NCBI GenBank assembly: GCA_018817425.1
Contig: JAHITX010000126.1
Coordinates: 1 to 54,368, forward strand
Direction: 5' to 3'
Origin: Pseudomonadota bacterium
GTDB lineage: Bacteria; Desulfobacterota; Desulfobacteria; Desulfobacterales; RPRI01
DNA length: 54,368 nt
Position numbers and translations under genes: made by a program
Shown: positions 45,786 to 54,368 of the stretch, in pieces
Position numbering within the stretch: position 1 is the first letter of the stretch
How the letters are laid out: each line of letters begins with the position of its first letter
The notes under the pieces: model-generated
The model's input: only the letters and a program-made list of their open reading frames with translations
Database searches by the model: none
What the model was told of the DNA's origin: nothing

Positions 45786-47364
45786 ATATGAAAAGATATT
45801 TGCTCAGGAATCAGACAAATATCTAAAAGAACTTGATGATCTATTAATGCAGGTCGAAAAGGATTTATCAAACCTTGCTTTGTGGGCAGAGATTCACGGC
45901 AAAATCCATTCTATTAAAGGTATGGCTAGAGCTCTTAGTTTGAATAAAATTTCAGATTTATGCCATTTAATGGAAGACTGGAGTTTGACTTTTCAAAAGG
46001 GCACAATAAACAGTTCTCCTGATGCCGTTCAAGCCCTTTTTGACAGCTCTGATTTTTTAAGATATCTTGTTTCAAAAAAAGGATCCATCGAAACCTTTGA
46101 AGATCAGAAATTGTATAGCAGTCTGATATCCAAATTTGAAAAAAATCCTTCCGAACTTACTAAAACAGGATCGCCAACTCAGAAAGATCAAACAACAAAC
46201 CTTTATCAATCTTCTGCTTTAACTATAGATCATGTAAAAATAAAGTATTCTTTTATTGAGGAGCTTCTTGGACTAACACAGGAAATACAGCTTCTTGCTA
46301 AAAATTTTCCAACTTTTTCAGACAATCAGATGACATCGGGTCTTAAAAACTGGATCGATCATTATGCCACTTTGATGAAAGTTCTATATTTTAAGTTAAC
46401 ACAGCTAAGATTGATGAATGTCGGCGATTTTGCAGATCTTTTTTTAAAAAGCATTAGAAATATAGCAAAAGAATCTAATAAAAGCGTTAATATTGAAATA
46501 ATCGGCAGTGAAATACAGGCGGACATTACTCTTCTTGAGCGTCTTCGTGAACCAATGATACATATTTTCAGAAACTGTATCGCTCATGGTATTGAACCGG
46601 CAGAAGAGCGAACCAATACAGGAAAACCTGCAAACGGTAAAATTACAATTGAAACAAGAAGTGAAAAAGAGAATTTATTCATCAAAATCCGCGATGACGG
46701 ACGCGGTATAAATAAGTCTTCCATCATTCAATATCTCAAAGAAAAGCAATCAATGGATGATGAAGATATTGGCAGAATGTCTGAAGAGGAACTCTACAAT
46801 ACTATTTTAAGTCCGGATTTTTCTTCATCTGCTAAAACAACGGAATTATCCGGCAGAGGTATTGGCATGAATGTTGTTGCTCAGTCAATTGATTACCTGG
46901 GTGGCTCCTTGTCCATATCTTCGGAAATTGGAAAGGGAACAGAGTTTACTATCAAATTACCGCTGTCACTCTCAATCATTTATGCAATTGTATTTTCAAT
47001 AGGAAAATATAACCTGGCAATCCCCACTCTGTATGTCGAATCAATAAGCAATATAGATGCATCTTCTGACGAAGATATTACTTCTTATTACAATATCAAA
47101 AATTTTATCGGGGAAGAAGATAACAAAAAAAATAGCTATAATGTGTTAAATCTAAAATATTTTAATAATCAGGCAGCCATTATTGGGAATCAACCCACTT
47201 TGCATTTTATAGTAGATAGTATTATCGGGAACCGGCCTCTCATGGTTTTGCCGACAGGAGAGCTTATGTCAGGAATAAAACTCTTTTCCGGCATCGGTAT
47301 TATGGAAAACGGGGACGTCACCCTGCTTCTCGACATAGATAAACTTCCATCGCAAAATCAATAA
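45772..47364 (+). CDS. CheA-type histidine kinase
   Basis: A 530-residue cytoplasmic kinase. An Hpt domain (1-110) has phospho-His H46 in IHGKIHSIKGMARALS. I see no P2 response-regulator-docking domain, only a linker at about 125-150. A dimerisation region precedes the ATPase domain with N box HIFRNCIAHGIEP, G1 RDDGRGIN and G2 SGRGIGMNVV. The C-terminal CheW-like regulatory domain (about 395-528) begins LPLSLSIIYAIVFSIGKYNLAIP (in part). At 530 residues it is shorter than E. coli CheA (654). It ends the operon that begins with the assembly ATPase and converges on the malic enzyme gene. Confidence 0.92.
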   Translation: MDITKYEKIFAQESDKYLKELDDLLMQVEKDLSNLALWAEIHGKIHSIKGMARALSLNKISDLCHLMEDWSLTFQKGTINSSPDAVQALFDSSDFLRYLVSKKGSIETFEDQKLYSSLISKFEKNPSELTKTGSPTQKDQTTNLYQSSALTIDHVKIKYSFIEELLGLTQEIQLLAKNFPTFSDNQMTSGLKNWIDHYATLMKVLYFKLTQLRLMNVGDFADLFLKSIRNIAKESNKSVNIEIIGSEIQADITLLERLREPMIHIFRNCIAHGIEPAEERTNTGKPANGKITIETRSEKENLFIKIRDDGRGINKSSIIQYLKEKQSMDDEDIGRMSEEELYNTILSPDFSSSAKTTELSGRGIGMNVVAQSIDYLGGSLSISSEIGKGTEFTIKLPLSLSIIYAIVFSIGKYNLAIPTLYVESISNIDASSDEDITSYYNIKNFIGEEDNKKNSYNVLNLKYFNNQAAIIGNQPTLHFIVDSIIGNRPLMVLPTGELMSGIKLFSGIGIMENGDVTLLLDIDKLPSQNQ

Positions 47365-47406
47365 AGCCCGCCACACTTTGATGAACGTTAATAAAGTCAA
47401 TCAAAT

Positions 47407-49941
47407 TTAATCATTCTCAAGATGATACCCCGATTCACCCTCATAGATTAATGTATGAGTCCTTTGCGCAATTTTTTCAGGATCAACTTTAATTTTCGCG
47501 ACGCCTGATTCCATAGCTGCACGCGCAACCGCAGCAGCAACCGCAGGAGGAACATTAAAATCCATTCCCATAGGAATAATGCACTCGGGATTAAGTGTTT
47601 TGTCTGAAACAAGAGCGGCTACAGTTCTTGCTGCCGCTATCTTCATCTCCTCATTAATCATCCTTGCACGAACATCCAATGCTCCTCTGAATACACCCGG
47701 AAAAATCAAGGAATTATTGACCTGATTGGGAAAGTCCGATCTGCCTGTAGCCACAATCAATGCTCCGGCCTCTTTTGCCTCATCCGGGTGAATCTCAGGT
47801 GTTGGGTTGGCAAGCGCAAATATGACGGGATCTTTTGCCATAGTTAAGACCATTTCTTTTGTAAGAGCCCCTGCAACAGAAAGGCCTATAAAGATTTCAG
47901 ATCCTTTAATGACTTTAGCAAGATCTCCTTTTGTTTTTTCAGGATTTGTCTGCTCAGCCATTTCATCTTTAATCCAGTTCATACCTTCTTTTCGCCCTTT
48001 ATATATGGCCCCGTTTTTATCACAAAGTATAATTTGTTTTATTCCTATCTCCATTATAAGTTTGCAAACAGCAATGGCTGCGGCACCGGCTCCGTTTATT
48101 ACAACCTTCACATCCTCAGCTTTTTTGCCGGATATTTTGAGTGAATTAAGTAAAGCAGCCGTGACAATAATCGCAGTTCCATGCTGGTCATCATGAAATA
48201 CAGGGATATCCATCTCTTCTTTAAGGCGTCTTTCGATATAAAAGCAACGGGGCGCTGATATGTCTTCAAGATTTATTCCCCCGAAAGTCGGGCTCATTCT
48301 TTTTACGATCTCAACAATTTGATCTGCATCCTGCGTACATAAACAGATTGGGAAGGCCTCAACTCCGGCAAAAGTCTGAAACAAAATTGCTTTGCCTTCC
48401 ATTACAGGCATCGCAGCCTGCGGGCCGATATTGCCAAGACCAAGCACAGCACTACCATCTGTAACAATGGCCACAAGATTTCCCTTGGCAGTGTAGTCAT
48501 ATATCAATTCAGGGTTTTCTCTTATCAATCGGGCCGGCACTTCCGCAAAAGGAGGCATGTAAAACTGGCCGAGAATATAATTATCCTTGATCGCTATTTT
48601 ACTTCTTATCTGGAGAACCCCACGGTATCGCCTGTGAAACTCAAGAGATTCTTCCTCAATCGACTTTTTTTTCGGATCAGGTGGCTCAATTGGCCACTGC
48701 CCTTCATATACATACCTGCGTGTCATATCGGAAATCAAAGCCGGGTCCACATCCCCTTTGGCTTCTCCTGTCTGTATAGCAGCCTTTGCAACCGCTTCCG
48801 CAATTTTAGGGGCAACCCGAAAGTCAAATATTTTCGGCATAACATGCTCAGGAGCAAGTTCCTCGGAACTTACGCAATCAGCAAGAGCCTGAGCCGCAGA
48901 AAGTGCCATTTCAGTATTAATATTACTTGCTCTTGTTTCAAGAATACCTCTGAAAAAACCGGGGAAAATCATCGCAACATCAGACTGATTCGGGAAATCA
49001 GCTCTGTTAAATACCATAACTTTTGCACCTGCAGCGCGCGCTTTTTCCGGCATAATTTCAGGATGAGGAATTGAAAGCGCAAAAACTATCGGGTCCTTTG
49101 CCATGGATTTTATCATATCCCCGCTAAGAACATTTCCGGATGAAAGGCCGATAAAAACATCTGCGTTTTTAAGAGCCTGCTCGAGAGTTCCAGTAAAATT
49201 TTCAGGATTTGTGATTTTAACTATTTCCCATTTCGCCCAGCTCATTCCTTTCAGCCGATATTTATACAAAGCGCCGTCTCTGTCACACACTATCACCTGT
49301 TTTATCCCGGCTTTTATTAGAAGATCCGCACTGGCAAGACCGGCCATGCCGGCGCCATTTATTACTACCCTGGCGTTGATAATATCCTTACCAACAACCT
49401 TCATTGAATTTATCAAAGCTGCAAGTACAGGTATTGCGACTCCAAGCCCATGATTATTAAATACCGGTATATCCGCGGCTCTTTCAAGATGATCTGTAAT
49501 AGTAAAGCTTTGGGGACTGGCAATGTCTTCTAAGCAAAATGCTCCGAAAGTAGGTGTAAGAGCAAGAGCTGTTTCAATAAACTCATAAGGATCTTTTGTC
49601 CTGATGCATATCGGAAGAGCATCCACACCGGCAAATGTCTTGAATATAACTGACTTTCCCTCCATAACAGGAAGTGCTGCTTCAGGACCTGCATGACCAA
49701 GCCGAAACAGCCCGGAACCGTCCGTTAAAATTCCTACTGTATTTCCGCGGCATGACAGCGAATAAGACTGTACGGGATCTCTTGCGATTTCCAAACAGGA
49801 TGAAGCAACTCCTGGGGTATACACAAGGCTTAATATTTTTGAGTCCTTTATTGGTATCTTGGGAGAAACGCCGATAACTCCGCGGTAGCGTTTCCTGTAT
49901 GCAAGAGCTTGTGCTTCCTGATTAGTAATTTTGTCCGGCAT
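47407..49941 (-). CDS. tandem-fused malic enzyme (two malic-enzyme units)
   Basis: An 844-residue protein made of two full malic-enzyme units, about 1-422 and 423-844, that align along their length. Malic enzyme interconverts malate with pyruvate and CO2 using NAD(P). Unit 2 keeps most core motifs: [20 protein letters not shown] (K517), [15 protein letters not shown] (D584-D585), INGAGAA and NPTPEI; its catalytic-Tyr motif is YMPPFAE rather than YTPGVA. Unit 1 keeps YTPGVA (Y41), PVMEGK (K96) and LEDI but reads FNNHGLGVA in place of [23 protein letters not shown], and SIPHPEI in place of NPTPEI. So unit 1 lost metal- and malate-binding residues while unit 2 changed the Tyr loop. No MaeB-type phosphotransacetylase domain is attached. 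Confidence 0.9.
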   Translation of the reverse strand: MPDKITNQEAQALAYRKRYRGVIGVSPKIPIKDSKILSLVYTPGVASSCLEIARDPVQSYSLSCRGNTVGILTDGSGLFRLGHAGPEAALPVMEGKSVIFKTFAGVDALPICIRTKDPYEFIETALALTPTFGAFCLEDIASPQSFTITDHLERAADIPVFNNHGLGVAIPVLAALINSMKVVGKDIINARVVINGAGMAGLASADLLIKAGIKQVIVCDRDGALYKYRLKGMSWAKWEIVKITNPENFTGTLEQALKNADVFIGLSSGNVLSGDMIKSMAKDPIVFALSIPHPEIMPEKARAAGAKVMVFNRADFPNQSDVAMIFPGFFRGILETRASNINTEMALSAAQALADCVSSEELAPEHVMPKIFDFRVAPKIAEAVAKAAIQTGEAKGDVDPALISDMTRRYVYEGQWPIEPPDPKKKSIEEESLEFHRRYRGVLQIRSKIAIKDNYILGQFYMPPFAEVPARLIRENPELIYDYTAKGNLVAIVTDGSAVLGLGNIGPQAAMPVMEGKAILFQTFAGVEAFPICLCTQDADQIVEIVKRMSPTFGGINLEDISAPRCFYIERRLKEEMDIPVFHDDQHGTAIIVTAALLNSLKISGKKAEDVKVVINGAGAAAIAVCKLIMEIGIKQIILCDKNGAIYKGRKEGMNWIKDEMAEQTNPEKTKGDLAKVIKGSEIFIGLSVAGALTKEMVLTMAKDPVIFALANPTPEIHPDEAKEAGALIVATGRSDFPNQVNNSLIFPGVFRGALDVRARMINEEMKIAAARTVAALVSDKTLNPECIIPMGMDFNVPPAVAAAVARAAMESGVAKIKVDPEKIAQRTHTLIYEGESGYHLEND

Positions 49942-49960
49942 TTAAATCTCCTTCAAAAAA

Positions 49961-50036
49961 GGGTTCCGGGATTCGATGGTTCCAGGATTCAAGAGATAAG
50001 CACCCTTCACTTGAATCCTGGAACCCTTGAATCCTT
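49961..50036. repeat. inverted repeat of GGGTTC/GGATTC units (family B), copy 2
   Basis: A 16-bp perfect stem, GGTTCCAGGATTCAAG (49978-49993) and CTTGAATCCTGGAACC (50010-50025), with a 16-nt loop, flanked by further GGGTTC/GGATTC-type units. It fills nearly the whole 99-bp gap between the RNase HI and malic enzyme genes. Read on the minus strand it is followed after 11 nt by T6, so it may also end RNase HI transcription. It shares its units with 33621-33718. Confidence 0.75.
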
Positions 50037-50040
50037 AATA

Positions 50041-50721
50041 TTAAATTTTTGATCCGTTTTTTACAGCATTGGTTGCAAGAAAATCGGCAAGTTCATTTTC
50101 TTTATGACCTGCATGACCTTTAACTTTAATAAGCTTAATATCATGAAAATTTTTCATTTTCACTTTTATTGAGTTTATTAACTCAATATTTTTTTTTGGT
50201 TTCCAGTTTAAAGAAAGAACACCGTGAGAATAAGAACTATCTGTAAATATTCTTACCGGTTTTTTGGTTGTCTTAAGTTCCGTTAAAGCAACTTTTATTG
50301 CTTCCAGTTCTGCAATATTGTTAGTAGCAATTCCGATATATTTTGATATTTCTTTCTCATGTTCTCCAAAACGAAAAAAAACCCCTATGCCTGATGGCCC
50401 AGGATTGCCGGATGATGCACCATCAGTATAAATACAAATGGCATCGGAAGGTATAATTTCCTTTAAGGCAGAATCTTTATCGGGTTTTTTTAAAGAATTT
50501 CTACCCAATGGTTTTTTCTTGGTTGTCTGTGTATCGGTGTTTATAGAATCTACAGGCTCAAGTTTATTTTCATAAACCCAGTATTCATAGTCCTGCTTGG
50601 TATTATATTTAATTAAAACTTTTCCGTTTTTAATTACCGGTTTTTCTTCGGATGAAAAGGCCTGCCAGACTTTGTTGCCCTTAAACATCTTTCTTTTCCA
50701 TAAGATATCATTTTCTTCCAT
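50041..50721 (-). CDS. rnhA: ribonuclease HI with extra N-terminal domain
   Basis: A protein of about 226 residues (from ATG 50721; an in-frame TTG at 50748 would add 9). The RNase H domain (about 94-220) has the complete catalytic set: D100 in YTDGASSGNPGP, E138 in NNIAELEAI, D161 in FTDSSYSHG, H203 in KVKGHAGH and D213. It cuts the RNA strand of RNA-DNA hybrids. The first about 90 residues form a separate region (KMFKGNKVWQAFSSEEKP, IKYNTKQDYEYWVYENKLEP) followed by a Lys-rich linker. I do not recognise this domain; it is not the viral-type hybrid-binding domain of RNase H1. The gene starts close behind the NamZ-like gene. Confidence 0.9.
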   Translation of the reverse strand: MEENDILWKRKMFKGNKVWQAFSSEEKPVIKNGKVLIKYNTKQDYEYWVYENKLEPVDSINTDTQTTKKKPLGRNSLKKPDKDSALKEIIPSDAICIYTDGASSGNPGPSGIGVFFRFGEHEKEISKYIGIATNNIAELEAIKVALTELKTTKKPVRIFTDSSYSHGVLSLNWKPKKNIELINSIKVKMKNFHDIKLIKVKGHAGHKENELADFLATNAVKNGSKI

Positions 50722-50749
50722 AATTAATAACCCAGCCGACAAACCCAAT

Positions 50750-51925
50750 TTACGAGTAAAGATGATATTTAGAGCTTATATCAAGATACTGCTCAAGCTC
50801 AACTTTCCATGATTTTTCTATATCTTCAATATCAACATTGTTTTCAATTGCACTGCGGATCTCATGATTTCCAGAGATAAGATCTATAGGATATTTTTCA
50901 AATTCATATTCATAAGGAGGAAGTTTCCACGCAAAATTATTTCTACAGCATTGAAATACTGCTTGAAGTAATTTCAAAGATGAATAATATGGTTTATACT
51001 TAATGGGATCTGTAACATGAATCTGAAAACCTCTGCACAGCTCACCCTGCCATTTGTTTGATGTGGGCTCAAATGCAACCGGTCTTAATATGGCGCCGGA
51101 AAGTTTGTTCCCGCCTAAAAAAGATATAATTTTATCAGTTTCTACAAACGGGGCTCCAAATATTTCAAAAGGCTGAGTTGTACCACGTCCTTCCGAGATA
51201 TTTGTACCTTCCCATATAACCTGGCCCGGGTAAACAATGGCGGAAACAGGATTCGGAAGATTCGGAGAAGGAGTAATCCATGGAAGAGAAGTTTGCCAAA
51301 AAAACATATCTCTTCTCCATCCTTTCATAGGAATTACTTCAAGGTCACAGTTTATATTAAAATGTTTATTGAAAAGCTGTGCCAGTTCTCCTATTGTAAG
51401 ACCGTGTCGCATTGGTATGGGATAACGCCCAACAAAAGAAATATATTCGGAAGAAAGAATATTGCCTTCAACCGCAATACCACCTATCGGATTAGGCCTG
51501 TCAAGAATAACAACTTTCTTGCCAAATTTCTTAGCAGCCTCAAGGCAGTATGACATTGTATATATAAAAGTATAAACGCGCGTACCAACATCCTGAAGGT
51601 CTACAAGAAGAATATCAATAGGCTCAAACATCTCTTTTGTCGGTATGCGTGTTTTTCCGTATAGACTGAAAACCTGAATGCCCAGCGTATTATCGAAAAT
51701 GTTTTCAGACTCAATCATATTATCCTGTTTTTCTGAAAAAAAACCATGCTGGGGAGAATAAAGAGCAGCCAGTTTTTCAGGAAATTTTTCGTTTATCAAT
51801 TCCCTTGCATGATTAAAATTACTGTCAACGGAAGCCGGATTGCATAAAAGTCCAAGGCGCTTTCCGGAAATAAATGACGGAGGTGATTTTATAAAATTTT
51901 CAAGTCCGCTAAAAGCAGTAGGCAT
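50750..51925 (-). CDS. NamZ/DUF1343-type exo-beta-N-acetylmuramidase
   Basis: A 391-residue protein of the DUF1343 family (GH171; Bacillus NamZ releases terminal MurNAc from peptidoglycan fragments). Family motifs are GLLCNPASV, YSPQHGFFSEKQDNM, DLQDVGTRVYTFIYTM, LDRPNPIGG, MRHGLTIGELA and WEGTNISEGRGTTQPFEI. No signal peptide is visible, so it may act on recycled cell-wall sugars in the cytoplasm, whereas many relatives are secreted; a missed upstream start is possible but unlikely given the 22-bp gap to the protease gene. Confidence 0.88.
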   Translation of the reverse strand: MPTAFSGLENFIKSPPSFISGKRLGLLCNPASVDSNFNHARELINEKFPEKLAALYSPQHGFFSEKQDNMIESENIFDNTLGIQVFSLYGKTRIPTKEMFEPIDILLVDLQDVGTRVYTFIYTMSYCLEAAKKFGKKVVILDRPNPIGGIAVEGNILSSEYISFVGRYPIPMRHGLTIGELAQLFNKHFNINCDLEVIPMKGWRRDMFFWQTSLPWITPSPNLPNPVSAIVYPGQVIWEGTNISEGRGTTQPFEIFGAPFVETDKIISFLGGNKLSGAILRPVAFEPTSNKWQGELCRGFQIHVTDPIKYKPYYSSLKLLQAVFQCCRNNFAWKLPPYEYEFEKYPIDLISGNHEIRSAIENNVDIEDIEKSWKVELEQYLDISSKYHLYS

Positions 51926-51947
51926 TATATATAAATATCTCCTTCAG

Positions 51948-53507
51948 TTATTTTTTACTCCATACATCTTTAAGATCATCGCTAAACTGATACCGGATTC
52001 CATTTTCATTTAAAATCTCTTCAGTAGCCGCTTCAATCTCATTATGCTTAAAAACAAGGCATTCACTTCTTGTGTTTGCAAATCTGAAGATAACAAATTC
52101 TTCCTTGTTATCTCTTAATGTCTCAACAAGATGAACCAGGTTTTTAATCGGCACATCATTTACACTTTTAATTACTCCAAAGGGGCCTCTTGTATCATAG
52201 CCTTTGGTAATCCTGTGAGAAAACATAGGGGAAAATACAGCGACTAATTCTTCACCCTCAAAAGAAACATTATCCGACATGCGAGTCACAACAGGGCTCC
52301 CGATAGCAGCCAGTAAAAGCGATATTTTATCGGTTTTCAATACCTGCTGAATATAGAACTGATCTAATTCAACAAAAACCAGCGGGCCATAAATAAAATA
52401 TCTTGGATAATTGAAACCTTTAAACCTTATAAGCTTTTGAGATTCAACACTAACAGGCACATCTATCTTTAGCTGCTCTTTTTTTCGGATAATTGTAAGC
52501 GGAACTTTTCCATCTTTGGCTATCCTTGGAACAAGATAAGTGGCAGGAAGTCTTAAGTCTCCGTTGATCCGGATACGGCCTTCATTGTCAATAGAATAAT
52601 CACCAATATGAGTGATAATATCCCATGGTTTAAGTGGAAAGTCAGGATATATGTTTTTTACTCCCTGGACTACCATTCCGGTTGTCTCGCCTGAAATATT
52701 AAGACTTCTGCGCAACGCATCATTTTCAAGCGTCTGCATCCGGATCCCATTTATCATAGGTTGACCTTCATAGCTACCATCAGCGGCATCTTTTAAAAAC
52801 ATTTGAATTTCTTCAACAGGAATAAGAAATCCGATGTTTTCAGCAGCCATAATTTTACTGCAAACAAGACCAATTAACTTCCCACCGGCTACTGCTGCTC
52901 CGCCGCTATTGCCGGGGTTTAGTGCAGCATCAATTTGTATCAGCAAACTTGGAAGCCCGTAAAAAACGGCCCGATACTCTATTCGTGACACAATCCCTTC
53001 TGTAACGGATTGCTCAAAACCACCCATAGGATATCCGTACACAGAAACAGGATCTTTTGCTTTAGGAAGCTTGTCATCAAAATATAAGGGGGGGTTACTA
53101 TCAAAAAATTCATCATTTTTAATTTGCAGTAAAGCAAGATCAACTTCGGGAGATTGTGCAATTACTGTTGCTTCAATCTTATCGGCAGATTGATAGGGTT
53201 GAATATAGATCTGCTGAGCAAAAGCAACTATATGCGCATTGGTAAGTATTCTGCCACCTTCAATTATTACACCTGATCCTGAAATCTCACGCTGAGTATT
53301 TTTGGTCCAGGGTCGTATTATATCCGGCAATCTTTGGGTAGCAATTATTTTCACAACAGATTGAGAAATCTGATCTTCCGCATACACAGTAGATGCAAAA
53401 GAATAGATAACAATAACACTTAAAAGAAGAATTATAATTTTATTCACAAAACATATTTCTTCTGCACAGTTGGGAGCACAGCTATTTTCTTTTGTATTAA
53501 ATCTCAT
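51948..53507 (-). CDS. Deg-like exported serine protease with PDZ-like C-terminal part
   Basis: A 519-residue protein with a long N-terminal region, a hydrophobic signal (IIILLLSVIVIYSFAS, cleavage likely after VYA near residue 43) and a trypsin-like protease domain. The triad is H92 (TNAHIV), D123 (EVDLALLQI) and S201 (NPGNSGGAAV). The C-terminal half contains one PDZ-like region (MVVQGVKNIYPDFPLKPWDIITHIGD, in part) and a further 200 residues that resemble degenerate protease/PDZ repeats, as in plant Deg9-type proteins. It should act in the periplasm. ATG 53507 has AGGA nearby; an alternative GTG start at residue 21 would shorten the cytoplasmic lead. A good promoter lies at 53586-53614. 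Confidence 0.87.
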   Translation of the reverse strand: MRFNTKENSCAPNCAEEICFVNKIIILLLSVIVIYSFASTVYAEDQISQSVVKIIATQRLPDIIRPWTKNTQREISGSGVIIEGGRILTNAHIVAFAQQIYIQPYQSADKIEATVIAQSPEVDLALLQIKNDEFFDSNPPLYFDDKLPKAKDPVSVYGYPMGGFEQSVTEGIVSRIEYRAVFYGLPSLLIQIDAALNPGNSGGAAVAGGKLIGLVCSKIMAAENIGFLIPVEEIQMFLKDAADGSYEGQPMINGIRMQTLENDALRRSLNISGETTGMVVQGVKNIYPDFPLKPWDIITHIGDYSIDNEGRIRINGDLRLPATYLVPRIAKDGKVPLTIIRKKEQLKIDVPVSVESQKLIRFKGFNYPRYFIYGPLVFVELDQFYIQQVLKTDKISLLLAAIGSPVVTRMSDNVSFEGEELVAVFSPMFSHRITKGYDTRGPFGVIKSVNDVPIKNLVHLVETLRDNKEEFVIFRFANTRSECLVFKHNEIEAATEEILNENGIRYQFSDDLKDVWSKK

Positions 53508-53585
53508 AGGATCCTTTCATACATCTTAACATTATTTAATTTGCTGTTTTGCGGTTTACAATCCTAATACTTTGTTCTTACTATA

Positions 53586-53614
53586 TATATATCGATAAGA
53601 ATTTTGAAAGTCAA
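53586..53614 (-). promoter_or_regulatory. sigma-70 promoter of the Deg-like protease gene
   Basis: On the minus strand TTGACT (53609-53614) and TATATA (53586-53591) are spaced by exactly 17 bp, about 80 bp before the start codon. The -35 matches 5 of 6 consensus bases. Confidence 0.5.
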
Positions 53615-53698
53615 CGCTTAAGGTACAGATTATCTGCTTTATATAATAAAGATAATTTTATATATTTAGCCGCTGGCATAGCAAGTTATAATGACTGC

Positions 53699-54364
53699 CT
53701 ATGTGCTCAACCCTTTCTTTTCCGCTTCTTTTCGTAATTCGGAATATACTTTCAGATGATCAATTTCAGCAGCTGGACAAACATTATTGCATTCTCCGCA
53801 CATAACACAGGCAAAAAGGCCGTTTTGAACTGCTTCTAGGACCCTGTCTGCTTCATCAAATGGATCGTAGTAACGCAATCCTAATGCAATAATTCCTGCA
53901 GGACCTATAAATTTTTCAGGATCTTTGTCTTCATTTATTACAGGGCAGGCTGCAACACAGCTCAAACATCTGCAGCACCATTCAAGATTGCCGATCTCTT
54001 TAGCCAGGGCCGGGTCCATTACCGCAGTGATATCACTTTCTACAAGTGGTTTTGATCTTACTCTTGACTCTATTTTGGCAATTCTTTCCAGGATTTTGCT
54101 CTTATCCACTATAAAATCACGAATAACCGGAAAACCCTTCAATGGCTCAAGAACGATATCCCTGTCATTTTTTATGGGTGTAAAACATGCCATCATCGGT
54201 TCGCCGTCAAGCATCATGGCGCATCGCCCGCATACCCTTCCCCGGCAGGAATAATCAAAGGCAATTGCTTCGTGGTTCTCATGAACATATACTATTATTT
54301 CAAGAACCGTTATGTTTTTCTTCCATGGAACATTATAGATTTTGTAATAAGGTTTTGCATCCAT
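53699..54364 (-). CDS. succinate dehydrogenase/fumarate reductase-type iron-sulfur subunit (possibly partial)
   Basis: A 221-residue protein with the cluster layout of SdhB/FrdB. A 2Fe-2S ferredoxin domain has CRGRVCGRCAMMLDG and the fourth Cys in MMAC. A C-terminal dicluster domain has CCRCLSCVAACPV and CVMCGECNNVCPA. It passes electrons between the flavoprotein and membrane anchor in succinate oxidation or fumarate reduction. FDYSCRGRVCG differs from the usual RRSCREGICGSC. The ATG at 54364 is 4 bp from the window edge, so the true start may lie outside and its partner subunits are not visible. It is separated by 191 bp from the protease gene. Confidence 0.85.
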   Translation of the reverse strand: MDAKPYYKIYNVPWKKNITVLEIIVYVHENHEAIAFDYSCRGRVCGRCAMMLDGEPMMACFTPIKNDRDIVLEPLKGFPVIRDFIVDKSKILERIAKIESRVRSKPLVESDITAVMDPALAKEIGNLEWCCRCLSCVAACPVINEDKDPEKFIGPAGIIALGLRYYDPFDEADRVLEAVQNGLFACVMCGECNNVCPAAEIDHLKVYSELRKEAEKKGLST

Positions 54365-54368
54365 TGCC

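Noticed and set aside
53611-53622. Short match (CAACGCTTAAG) to the inner right part of the hairpin element
   Set aside because: Only 11 bp match, without the GAGCC ends or flanking duplication; it overlaps the predicted protease promoter and is probably chance.

Overview
The window looks like chromosomal DNA of an anaerobic Desulfobacterota (former Deltaproteobacteria), most likely a sulfate-reducing Desulfobacterales relative. This is inferred from the gene order rpsB-tsf-pyrH-frr-uppS-cdsA-dxr-rseP-purL-purQ, a large PurS-containing PurL, a short EF-Ts, a fused double malic enzyme, a fumarate reductase/succinate dehydrogenase type iron-sulfur subunit, low-GC DNA and a NifS-like protein without its PLP lysine. 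No 16S rRNA, tRNA or dsr/apr gene is present, so the assignment is an inference.

Layout. 1-7.3 kb (+): three paralogous ArnT/PMT-type (GT39) membrane glycosyltransferases, the third without a normal start codon, then an OmpR-type two-component pair. 7.7-11.6 kb (+): a NifU/IscU-like scaffold with a C-terminal zinc ribbon, a NifS-like protein that has lost the PLP-binding lysine, and hflK-hflC. Two copies of a ~145-bp hairpin element with inverted ends and 4-bp target duplications sit here, one splitting the nifU-nifS pair. 11.9-17 kb: a 32-codon ribosome-associated protein gene (-), an HExxH protein, an FmdB-type zinc ribbon, groESL and a LysM protein. 17.2-26 kb (-): a type IV minor-pilin operon (fimT/gspH, pilW, pilV, pilX, pilY1, two unrecognised secreted proteins, a PilA-like pilin) behind a candidate sigma-54 promoter.

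26.3-40.4 kb (-): a conserved housekeeping block running purQ, purL, rseP, dxr, cdsA, uppS, frr, pyrH, tsf, rpsB, sppA, rpsA in falling-to-rising coordinates (transcription runs the other way). It covers purine synthesis, isoprenoid and phospholipid precursors, cell-envelope proteolysis and translation. 40.8-47.4 kb (+): an operon of a TPR-extended PilB/GspE-type ATPase, a REC-PAS protein, a chemoreceptor without a periplasmic sensor domain, CheW and CheA, probably a chemosensory pathway acting on type IV pili. 47.4-54.4 kb (-): tandem-fused malic enzyme, RNase HI with an extra N-terminal domain, a NamZ-type exo-muramidase, a Deg-like serine protease and the iron-sulfur subunit at the edge.

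Best leads: (1) the lysine-less NifS next to a scaffold protein, implying Fe-S assembly without cysteine desulfuration; (2) the mobile hairpin element, whose removal restores a 22-nt operon spacing; (3) the malic enzyme fusion whose halves have lost different catalytic motifs; (4) the ATPase-chemosensory operon. Promoter and hairpin calls were made by eye in AT-rich DNA and are tentative.
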